Below, piece after piece: positions 45,501 to 57,500 of a stretch of DNA of 64,000 nt. The stretch covers positions 7,174,428 through 7,238,427 of the forward strand of contig OU452211.1 in NCBI GenBank assembly GCA_911728435.2. Reading direction: 5' to 3'. The number at the start of each line of letters is the position of its first letter. Positions within the stretch are counted from its first letter, which is position 1. Position numbers and translations under genes: made by a program. Source of the DNA: Apoderus coryli (Eukaryota; Arthropoda; Insecta; Coleoptera; Attelabidae). Under the pieces are notes generated by a model. The model was not told the origin of the DNA. It saw nothing but the letters and a program-made list of their open reading frames with translations, and searched no databases.

Positions 45501-48500
45501 GTAGCGCGTGTGTATATCGTTGCGGAGTTTTTCTGCTTTTTTTTTCGGGTTTAATTATTTACGAAAATTATGAAATGAATACTGTTGTAGAGTGTTTCTC
45601 ACGCTGATTCCATAAATGTTCCTGCTTTATATCAAGTAATACTTGTGATTTGTTAAATTTGAATTTAGTATCATGCAGTAAATTACAATAAAGTGAACCA
45701 TAGTAGGTACTACTAACAGATAAAGATACGCGCTTGATAGTCGTATATTGGAATAGAAAGAAACAGGAGCGGACTCAGTTTGGTGGAAAATTAAAATTAA
45801 CACGCTACGATGGATAGATTCAAATGTTGCCGAAGAGAACACGTTAACTTGTTTTTTTGTATGACTTGTGAAAATTTTTTTCATAAAGACTGTTCTGTCA
45901 AGTGGAGAGAGGCTGAGATCATTGGAAAGAGTAAGTTCTACTGCTCTAGGGCCTGTGCAAGAGACGACAAAAGAACTAAGTTTGAGGAAACTATTAGTGA
46001 ACAAATGACATTGATTGCTGGACTTCAGGAAAAGCTTGTGCTGAAAGATGAATTGATTGGTAGACTAAGGAGGCAATCACAGCTATTTGAGAGAGATGTT
46101 CTTGACGCTGAGGGACAGTATGCCCTGGAGATTGAGAGACACAAAGCCAGAATTCAGGAGCTGGAAAGCGAGGTAAGATCTAGTAGCGAATCAATTGTGC
46201 CCATGTTGGATGTCGGGGTGCAAACTTTCTCTCCAAAATATGTGTCATGTGATATACAGACTGACTCTGGTCTGACATCTTGTCCACTTGAGAGGGGTCC
46301 ATCGGCCTGTGTTCCAACTCAGACTGAGAGTGCTGAGTGTGTTTCGCGTGATGTTCAGACTGTTCCGACAGCTAGAATGGATCAATGTGTACAGTCGACT
46401 GTCGACGTTCGGGACGAATCCACCCAGGTGGATGTTGCTCGGGTTGGTGACCATAGAACAGCGAATAGTGGGTTAGATGAACTTCGATCGGGTTTGAGAG
46501 AAGAAGAACAGCACACCGCAGTACCTAAACCCAAACCTAAACCCAAACTACTACTACTGGGTGACAACACCGCTAGCGGTATTGCAACACTATTGAGTAA
46601 GCTCTCTAAAGAAAAATTTAGTATAATTTCCATTATAAAAAATAATGCCGAACTTGACTCTGTCGTGGAAGATGTAGTGGCGTTAACATCGGATTTTCGT
46701 TCGAGTGACCTCGTTATTGTGTTTGGTGGCATTTTTAATGTCTTCTCTGGTAGACCGATGAGTGATGTGACTATCGACAAACTGCTGAAAGTCAGCCTCA
46801 AGACAAATGTTATATACTTTTCCGCTCCACTTTGGGGCGATATTCCTATAGTTAATAGGCAGGTGGATGAATTTAATATTAAGAGCTTCTATGTATTTGT
46901 CACCAACAATATGCTTTCAAACATAAAATATATAAATCTTAATTCGGTGATAAGCTGTAGACATTTTGTGTCAGCTTCCAAGCTTATTTTAACGCGTAAG
47001 GGCAAGCGCTCAATAGCTCAGAAAATTTTAGAAACCATTCAGGCGTCTCAGTTTTTTCTTTTGTAGTGACCTGGATGGATTCTCGGATAATGAAAACAGT
47101 TTTCTGCGCGAACCCTGTCGTCGTGTTGTAGACTTGTGTGAGGAGTCATTGCGTCTGCCGAGTCGCGGTAAACTTATAAATGTGATTCATGTAAATGTAC
47201 AAAGTCTTAAAAATAAAATAAACCTGCTTGAACTTTATCTTTCCAGTAATAGGGTGGATGTGCTCTGTGTGGACGAACACTGGCTGAGCCATGCAAATTT
47301 AATATCCTGCCCCATAAAGTATTATTCACTGGTTTCTTCTTTCTGTAGGACAACGTCCGGTCATGGGGGCGTGGCGATTTATGTAAGGGATGAAATATTG
47401 AATGATTGGCAACCCATTGACCCAGTAAATCATCTTTCTGTGGAATTGCAGTTCGAGTGCTGCTCTGTGGTCTATGGCAACAGGTTCTGTGTGATTACCA
47501 TTTACAGACCACCATCGGGAAATGTCGACGTTTTCAGCGAACAGCTTGAGCAAGTTTTAATGAGGATTACGCATAGGTATCGCTACATCGTGATATGTGG
47601 TGATTTCAATATAGCTCGGAATGGCAGTGGCAGTAGGATCTTGATGGATATGGCGGAGTCTTACGGTCTCTCCTCGGTTGTGGAGGACGCAACGAGAGTT
47701 GTTACCTTGCGGAGTGGGGTAACTACTGAGTCTGCCATTGACTATGTCCCTGTTAGTGATCCTGAATTGGTGCGAGCTGATAATTTTCACTTGGGATTTT
47801 CGGACCATATGGCTCAGCTGTGTAGCTATGCCATTGAGGACAGCGGCCCGAGTGTCGCTCCCTGTGGGTATTATTACCGTCGAGAGTACTGTGATACTTC
47901 TATTCTCGCGTTTAGACAGCGACTGATTGATTTCCGTGATTCTCATGGAACTGGTCCTAACAGCGATGTGGACACCGATTTCAGCGAGTTCTGGAATCAT
48001 GTGCTGTGGTGTTTTAATGTAATTTTTCCCGCTGTTAGGTGTAGGTCGAGGCCTGGGTCGCGTGCGCTCTCTGATAGAATAGTTTTTTCACCTGAGCTTC
48101 AGTCTCTTTACGGTGAACTAAAGCATTTGGGCTGGTTGAGGGGGCACGTGAGTGAAGCTCATGTATGCGAATCATATGCTGCATTGAAGAGGACTGTTAG
48201 TCAAAGTGTTAGATCAGAAAAAATAAATAATTTCAACAACATACTATCGGTCTCATCCAATAAATCAAAGACTATCTGGAATACCTATAGCAGCTTGATG
48301 AGGAAGTCAGGAAAAGCTAGAAAAAAAATAGAAGCCATTCAATCGTCGGATGGCGTTTATGCGTCTCGACCTTTGGAGATTGCATCGGTGTTTGTTGACC
48401 ACTTCTCTAACACTATTGAGAGGAGGTTGCGTGATCACTTTGGCTGTGCTCTGTCGGGTGCCTGCTCCAGAGGGCTTGTGAATGATAGATCTATGTTTTT

Positions 48501-51500
48501 CGCCCCTATCGATGAGTACGAGGTCATGAACGCAATACGCGAATTACCCAATAAAAAATCGACGGGTCCGGACGGATTTCCGGTGCACTTGTTGAAATGC
48601 AGCGCGGCGGAGTTTGCTCCTTACTTATGTCATATTTTTAATGCCTCGGTATGCTCAGGTACCTTCCCGTCAAAATTAAAAGAGTCTATTATCGTGCCAA
48701 TTTATAAAAAGGGAAGTGAGAGTGACATTGAAAATTATAGACCTATAGCGTTGTTAAGCGTTATTTCAAAGGTGTTTGAGAAAATTGTTTCTGTCAGAAT
48801 TATGAATTTCCTGAGTCAGTGTAACATAATTACTACTTCTCAGCATGGTTTTAGGTCGGGACTTTCTACCGAAACTTGTGTGACTGAATATGTCCAGCAC
48901 GTGCATGATCTCGCTGATGGAGGCAATTACGTTGTTTCGTTGTGTTTTGACCTGTCTAGGGCCTTTGATACTGTCGATGGAGATTTTCTGAGGAGCAAAT
49001 TGTCCGATATGGGAATTCGTGGTGCGGTCAATAGCTGGATTGCGTCATACTTGTCTGATCGGAGGATTAGTGTCAGGGTTGATTCGTCGGTCTCGGAATC
49101 TAAAAGTATTAATGTGGGGGCACCACAAGGGAGCGTTTTGGGTCCGCTTCTATTTTTACTTTACGTAAACGATCTGCCCCTGCACATTCCATCTGCAAGG
49201 GCTTTTATGTATGCCGATGATACATCTCTGGTAGTCCACGACAAGGATCCAGAAGTACTGCGGATAAAAATTCTATCCGTTATGCACATATTTAATTCCT
49301 GGTGCACTCAAAACAAACTGATGATCAATCATGATAAGACTGTCGTTCTGCAGTTTAGTAGGTATCGTACAGTGCTGAATTACGACTTGGTGTTTGAGGG
49401 CCATCGGCTGGAGTGGGCTACGTCTTCGAGGATTTTGGGAGTGACCTTCGATCGGCGGCTGCAGTGGGCTGATCATTTGGAGTCCGTCAGTCGTAAACTG
49501 AACAGCCAGGCTTACGTGATTTACACTCTCAGAAGTCACATGAATACTGGCGCTCTACTTAATATTTATTACTCTTTCGTGTATGCTACTATTGCCTACA
49601 ACATTATCGTCTGGGGACGATCGAGTGACATATCCAGGGTGTTCATCATCCAAAAAAGAATTTTACGCACTATGTTTCGCCTGCCCTACAATTTCTCATG
49701 TAGGGAGACATTTAGACGATGGCGTTTACTCACGGTTGCTTGTATATACTTACTTAAAATCCTGACGTATATTTTTAAAAACATCTGCAGGTTTCGGCGT
49801 AATGGCTCCTTGCACGACTATGCGACTAGGGGCAGAGAGAGGATGCTTTTATCTAGGCCTCGACATGAGTTTTTTAAAAAGTCACCAGATTACTCTGGAC
49901 TACTTTATTTTAATATGTTGCCTGAATCTATTAGGAATTCGAGAAATATTCATCAATTTAGTAGAAATTTAAAGGAATTCCTTATACTACACTCTTTTTA
50001 CAGTCTGAGCGAGTATGTTGAGCACTGCTCTTAGTGGTCCTTCTCTATAGTGTTTTGACCTCTTGTGTGGTGACGAACTGTTGTTTTTGTTTGACTGTCT
50101 TATTCTGACGTTGTATGTTTATGGTTTAATGTACATATACAGGTATTTTTGTGTATAAATTTTAGCTATATGTTTATACCATTGAATTTGTGTTTAGATT
50201 TTGTATTGTATTGTTGATTTACTTGACATGCCTATGTACTATTAGATTTTTGTACTAACTCAAGGCTAATAAAAGTTATTATTATTGTTATTATTACAGG
50301 GTGTTGCATAAGTACTTGTACAAACTTTAAAGGGTGATTCTTTGACTAATTTTAAGATACAAATTTCATATGTACATGGGTCCGCTACGGCTTGGTTTTC
50401 GAGATACAGGTAGTTCAAAAAGAATATTATATTTAGGATTATATGCTTGTTCAATAGCATTGCAATTTGGTGCAATTCGGGATACAGGTGTATTGATGAC
50501 ACCAGAGCTGTCAAAAGAACTAATAAAAAATACGAAAAATAACAAAATACAAATATCATTCAAAAGACAACAATGCACATAATAGTCGGTACCAAGCCAA
50601 ATAGGTAGTAGGTAAATATAGATTTATTTTGTTTCGGGCTTGGGCTTGGCACGGACTTATTGTAATCAAAACTACCCACCAAACGGATACATTTAATTTT
50701 ACGCAGATGCTCAAAATGTTAACTTTCTTTCATTAATAGAGACCTGTGAAGTGAGCTTACCTCTTACGCCCACGTATTAAGTACTAAGTTTCAGTTATCA
50801 GTTATAATTTTTTATTTTCCAAGAAAGCGAAACGAGATATTTAAAACGGCATTGCGCCGCCTTCATGTATACCTCCGGGGGCGGCATCGAAAATCGCTAC
50901 ACGTCACAAACTTGTAAATGCTTAGAACTACCCCTATATCAAATTTCTATTTTCTATCTTTTTTGTTTCATACCCAAAGCCCTATTCCTACCGAACTTAT
51001 TATTTACCCGAAGAAACATTAAAAAGAAGTAAAATGTAAGTACCTAAACGGATAAAGTGGAACTTATACCTGATGAAGAGACAGACTATTATAATAGGTA
51101 TACCTAATATAATATAGGTAGCACTGATAATTTTTTTATTATAAGTATTATAAGATCTACAACAATCTTGTTACATCTTTGCCACATTGTCTACGTGAAA
51201 TATTTAGTCAAAAGTATGTTTCTATCTAAAAGCTTTTCATTTAACGATTGTTCGCCACTGATCATGGGACTGGTCTAGTCTTGAAACATGTATGACATGG
51301 ATTAAATATTATTATATTAAATTTAATTCATAGAGATTAGGCTTTTATTTCAATACTGTATTTGTAATAAATCACCCTGTGTGTTTCTTTTACCGACGAA
51401 TTGGCAACAGCACGACACACACCACATTCGCTTGTTTTTTTTTCTACCCTCCCTGCGTATCCCCTCCAGATTAATACAGAATTTCATCAATTTCTCTCTC

Positions 51501-54500
51501 TGACAATACAGCATTGCCGGTGCATATCTGTTGCAAATGATCTAAATAATTGTTATACGTTGCGTTTTGTTTTTGATATTAATAAACTACAAAACGGTTT
51601 CTGGCTGTGACAATACTGCTCTATGCTTTACACGCTAGTCTACGCCACGTAGTGGCAGGCATACTTAGAGATGTTCTGATTTTAATGCATTGGGCTGACT
51701 ATCTATTGTGTAGATTAATCTTTGGTATAGCTAAGTTGTTTCGTAAAATTGCAAAGTAAGAGTAAAGTAAAATACATATGAGGGGTACTTTTATGTTTTT
51801 ACAACATCCGGGAAGAAAACAAAATCAGTCGAATATGGACAATGAGACATTATCTCAACAGTTTTCTCCTTCATTTGAAGATGAACCGAATCGCACAAGC
51901 GTTGCTCTCGCACGAGACACTTCCGAGAAAATGATCGCTTGTTTCACACCACTAAATAGTCAACTGGTTGACGTGTTCTGTGTGCCAGCTGGCATTGTCA
52001 TGATGAAGGCTGTTTTTGATTTCCCCCCTTTGGGAAACAAATTACTGTGCAGTGTGTCTTGACAGCCAAAGAAACAAGCGATCATTTTCTCGGAAGTGTC
52101 TCGTGCGAGAGCAACGCTTGTGCGATTCGGTTCATCTTAAAAAACGCATGCAGTAGAATCATAGCTGGATAATCGTACTAGAGTATGGATACTTTCAAAG
52201 TATCCGGATGCCGGTCATATTAAGCTGGGATCCGGATACACATCGAACATGAAAGAGCAACAACAAAAATGTTGAAATAACAAAAATTACCTGTTGAATA
52301 TTCTTGCCATTTCCACCGGAATACACACGAACACTATGTCGCCATGATTCTGAAAATGGTTTATGTGGCAAATCCGCATCAGTTGGTTTCTGATTGTTTT
52401 TCGACTGAAAGATTCGTACCTCCTGTGGACTAGCACCCCAAGTATACACTTCTTGATCTTCCCTAATAGCGATCTGTTAATACAATTCAATAATACACAT
52501 TTAAAAGATAAGTTAAAATAATTAAAATCGATCATTTCTTACATTATGAAAATACGATGAAGTCACTTTTTCAATCGGCATATAAATATCAGGCATAAGT
52601 GGTATCCATACTGGTTTTGAGGTTCTGCTAGAATCAATATGACAACTTTCTAACTGCCCAAACACGTTTGAACCAAATCCAAACAGTTTTCCGTCGGTAG
52701 TAAGAAGAAGAGTGTGCGCATGACCTTAAAAACGAAATGCCTACAATTGCGGAAACGAGATGTCTTGCGCAGAATTTATTCCACTAAACTAATGGAGTAT
52801 TCAACGTTAAAAGTTTCATAAAGATATCTACACACATATTAGATGTTCCTAATAAGAAAATATTCACTGTTTTCTTATCTTCCTCTGAAAGTAAAAGTGA
52901 TAGTATATAATTTGATTGAAAGGCCTCTGTGAAAAATATTTCAAGCAAAAAAACCTTGAATACCTTACGTTGCGGTTCAAAAATATATCAATTAAGCTGG
53001 TAGAAAGAAGGTGTCCGCCATCATCATCAGCATTTACTCGCTAACTAGTATGAATTATTCAATTTAGGGATTTCTAGAGGGCTAAACAGACCGATCATCC
53101 AGCCGCAAACCTTGTCACAAAATTGACACACTCAATCACCACCATTTACCGGCTGTTGTAGGTGCGCTGTCCCATCAATGCGTTCACTCTCCTTTCGATG
53201 CTGTCTCTTTGCATCATCTTATCGTCGTCGCTGCTCTTTAAAAACTCGATGAGCTTCATAAATGGGTCGGTCGTTGGCGATCTGCTCCCAGTTGTTCTTT
53301 ACATCTAAGCCACACTTCTTGATGTTGGTCTTAAGAACATCCTTGTACCTATTTTGCTGCCCTCCCTGATTTCGTGAGCCGACCTTAAGCTGTGAATAAA
53401 GAATTCTTTCTGGAAGGCGTTCCGTGGGCATGCGGATTACGTCGAGCTGGCGCCTCACAATCATCGCCTCAATGCTAGATGAATCAGCTTCCTCCTGTTT
53501 GTTCATCGGTCCTGCCATTTGATTCCAAGAATTCTTCTCATCGTTGATGGTACTTCTCTAGGGCTTTTAAATGCCTCCGATAAGTGGTCCAAGACTCACA
53601 GCTATACGTATGGGTAGGAACTACAATAGCATTATACACTCGCAACTTAGTGCGGAGGTCGATGTTATGATTATCTGATTATCAAAGACTCTCCTCAGTA
53701 TAGAATTATATTTTTCCATTGAAAACTCGTTGACATATAATTTGGGAATTTCCATTCGTGACAATATACACAATAATTATTTTGTATTAATTTCTTTATT
53801 ACTGGTCTTAATAAAGACTGCTTATACATTATATTTCTAAAGATTAACTTACCAGCAGCAACTTGCTTCACAGTCTGTTTAAAATTCAACTGTTTCGGAT
53901 AGAATTCATTATTGCAAGTACCATGTCCCAATTGTCCATGAATACCCCATCCCCACGTATATACTTTCCCACTAGCAGCCAATGCAATAGTGTGATACTG
54001 ACCAGCAGCTATATCAACGATTTTCACTGATGCCAATGTGGGCAATATTTGTGGATAGGGACTTTCTTGAACGTGTGGCCCGAGACCCAATTGACCGTAA
54101 GTATTTGAACCCCAAACATAAACCTGTTTGAATAAAAGATACTTTGTCAACTTCAAAGTTCTACCAGAGAATAAATCCCGAGGAAGTTTTTGCGCTTACC
54201 TCGCAAAATGCATTGAAATTTTGTGAAAATATTTTGTTTATCAACTATTAGTAAAGTAAACTTCTATAATTACAGATATTTACCCCAAAATCCGTTAAGC
54301 ATAACGTGTGTTTCTTTCCACAGCTCACCGAAAGTGCTTTCACTTTCATTTCATTCAACGTTGTCACTAACCTAGGTGGACTGCTATGTGTTAGTAATGG
54401 TCCTAGTCCTATAGAAAAAAAAAAAGAAGGATAACAATAACTATAAAGGACAAGAAAAAATCTTACCTAAACATCCAGAACTGGAAACACCCATGGTGAA

Positions 54501-57500
54501 TACATCATTGTTTCTTACGACGGCTGCATGCTCATAACCACAACTTAATGGATGCAGATCCGGTAGTTTTTTCATAATAATGTCATCGAGGTTCGGTTCA
54601 GGTACTTCAGTGTCATTCAAGTATTTTAAATCAAAACTGCAATAGAAGAAACTGCCTTTGAAATCAAACTACTTGCTGACGTGGATAAAATTACTTCCCT
54701 TTTTAATATATCGAAAAAAAAATAATCTTCTTGGGTTCTGTTATTTTAATTTTTTTTCCTAGAGTTTTTATTTCTTCCTCTCTAAAAGTACCTGGGATTT
54801 GTTGGACAACTGTGGCGTATTCGTGTTGTGAAAATTAAAAAGAAAACTTTGGTGGTACGAATGGGCGTTTTTAATTCCGTAGAGTATGGAATAAGGGTAA
54901 AAAAGAAAAATGCAATATTTTCTTTTATTTTTCAATATATTGAAACGAACAAGAAAATGTACACCTGTTGGCAACACAGCTAGGCGCTTGGTTAGACTCG
55001 AGCTGGCTGTGTCGTAGACCGCCATGGAATAGAATGGAAGAGACTAGAAAGGTACAGAACATTCTCGTGTGATGTGGAAGGCGACATGTGTATATAAAGA
55101 CGGAGATGCACAGAGGACAATCAATCAATAGTTGAGAACAGTGTTGTGACATATAAATAATAGTGAAATAAATAATACAAATAAAGGTCATATTAATGCA
55201 TTAGTGATATTAGTTTATTTTTAAGTGTTTAGTTATTAAGTGCAAATAAATTAGTTTTAATTAAAGCTCGTTATTATTTCACACTACGAATTCTGAAAAA
55301 GGTTACAACATTTATCCACAGCTTAACAAAAAACATTGAATTCTGTGCCGAAAAATAGGGCAAAACTGTCTCCTTCACATCAACACGCTCGTAAATTTCC
55401 TCCCATGGAGTTCATTTTAGTGGACAAATAAAGTTCTTGGTTATAGGGTGGTTGCTGTGTGCAGGGCAGCCAGCGCAACACAACTCTCCTCTTCTTTTTT
55501 TTTCGTGATTACTGCTTCTATAGAGTATTTTCCAGTAATAGAAACACCTTTAACTTTAAAATCAATAAATAGGATTCCTTCCCCCCGCCACCGTGAGTTT
55601 TCCTGCTGACTGTGGGATCTTAAACTTCTTGGGTGGTGATGTGTCTTTTTTATACCGTTGCATAGTCTATTGAGGTTCATAACGATGAACCCAAGTTTCG
55701 TCTTCAATAACAATATCGACCAGCATACAATCATTATCCAGAAACGCTCATAAACATTCAACGCGCTGTTGTTATTGTTGCTTCTTTAGGGGAGCATCTT
55801 CAAGTATAAGTTTTTTTAATCCATTTTTTCAACAAGTGCCAAAATGATCACGTCAATATCCCAATCCGGCCGAGGGTCGCCATCGAGTTGAAGTGCCATT
55901 TATTAACTCCAATCTCAATTATTGTGGGTCGTGAGATATTGATTGTCAAAGCTGATTATAACCAATTTTTCCTTATTGAAATTTGTACCTTAACACAAAA
56001 TTTTTCTTATTTTCAATTATGCGACTAGAATATTTCATGTCTAGCCTCTTACAGTGTCTATATCTGCTGGCGTAATCAGCGCATGCCCAAAAATAACGTG
56101 ACGCCTTCATTGTAAGGCTCCACACTCACATATGACATGGTAAGCTGTTTCAACTGCGTTGCCGGTCCCCGTTATACAGTCCCATCTTATTTAGGTGGTC
56201 TCTCAGAGTGTAATGCCGAGTAAGGAGTCCTATAGTTACGCGCAACTGACTCCTGCTTAATGCTACCAGTTTGCCAGTGCGTTTTGTTGCTGCATCAGGT
56301 ATGAACTTCTCCTGCTTGGGAATATGTTCCCAATATCTCTGGTGCTCGTTTTTGGTCCAACACTTAAAGAGTTCCCTCGCCTTTCTTTTCGACAAGTCTA
56401 GCGCAGGTTCCGTGCCATTATATGGGGTTTCAGAGGCTTGTCTAGCCAGCCAATCCGCTCTCTCGTTGCCTTCGATTCCCTAGTGCCCCAGGAGCCATTA
56501 GATTTACCCTATGGTGGTCCGCCAAGGCCCTAAGTTCTCTTTGGCATTCTCATACTACTTTCGTTGTAACCTTGGGTCTTTTCAAAGCCCTTAAGGACGC
56601 CGAACATATATTAAGTCAGTTGTTTGTATACGCCCTCAATCTGTTTAGTTTTGCACATTGTAAACACGTCGGCTGAAACACGGATGTGTTTTTTCACCAG
56701 TGACAATCTTAGATTGTAGTTCCTTGTCTCACTATACCTGCACCACATCTACTTTCGGTTTTTCACCCGTCTGTAAACCAGGTTATCGCTCTCAGTGTCC
56801 GCATGCAGTCTTGATTAAGAACTTCTCGGTCCATAATATAATAATATGCACCTCGAAGTTTATATCAAACTAAAATTTTGATCTGATGTGGTCCATGGGC
56901 ATGTCTATGATGCCATCCCGATGAGTGGATTCAGTTCCTACCATCCCTCGCCATATAATGAAAGCCGCCCGTGCGTCCACTTACCATAGTCCACCTACCA
57001 TAGTAAAGTAAATTGCTGAACCTCCCACACTTGCACATCATCAAGCTAAAAGCTCCTGTGATTGCTAAGCAGGCAACTCTCTGTACCAACTGTGAATGAT
57101 AATAATAATCATTCTTAAATATACATACAAAAGACACTTCTACCGCTTGGTTATACGACAAACACTATGCCGTGTCGGTACAAGAGTAAGAAACAAAGCA
57201 CTTAATTTTATTAACAAACATTTTATCTGGTGTTGTATCTTACAGAAAATCTAGACGATCAATTTATACACACGTATCACTACTAGTTGCGTAAAAATAA
57301 GTCTGTTTACGACCCAAAAAGAGAACTAATTAGTATCCCTATAGGAATCCGCAAATTTTAACCACCGTCAAAGAGTCCAAACAAATTACTTTATTTTATT
57401 ATTATCAAACAATAGACTTAAACTCGATGTTGCCAAAGATATACTATTTCACGGCTTGTCTAAAGAAGGCTGTGGTCTGGGGTTCTCACTCATTAACAAT

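Larger units (their letters stand above)
45490..50292 (+). mobile_element. Intact two-ORF non-LTR retrotransposon (CR1/jockey group)
   Basis: ORF1 (45810-47066) encodes a PHD-type zinc-finger protein with coiled coil and esterase-like fold; ORF2 (from about 47068 to 50034) has APE endonuclease and RT with all catalytic residues. There is no RNase H. The 3' end is an AATAAA-containing UTR finishing in (TTA)n-like repeats at about 50270-50292. The 5' limit is approximate (from the GC-richer 'tagtagcgcgtgtg' onwards). The element is much less AT-rich than its host intron and has no disabling change, so it is young and possibly still active. It lies antisense to the host gene. Confidence 0.9.
43684..52290. 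other. 8.6-kb intron of the RCC1 gene
   Basis: Mostly filled by the intact non-LTR element (about 45.5-50.3 kb). Also holds an RNase H-like remnant (43820-44180), a decayed hammerhead (51255), a 68-bp inverted repeat (51878-52138), and a 37-bp inverted match between 44184-44220 and 51690-51728. The rest is AT-rich and unrecognised. Confidence 0.7.

Noticed and set aside
46245..46801. Minus-strand ORFs of 69 and 139 codons
   Set aside because: Shadows of retrotransposon ORF1.
50370..50582. 70-codon ORF after the intact retrotransposon
   Set aside because: Beyond the (TTA)n end of the element and without a known domain; probably part of another repeat.
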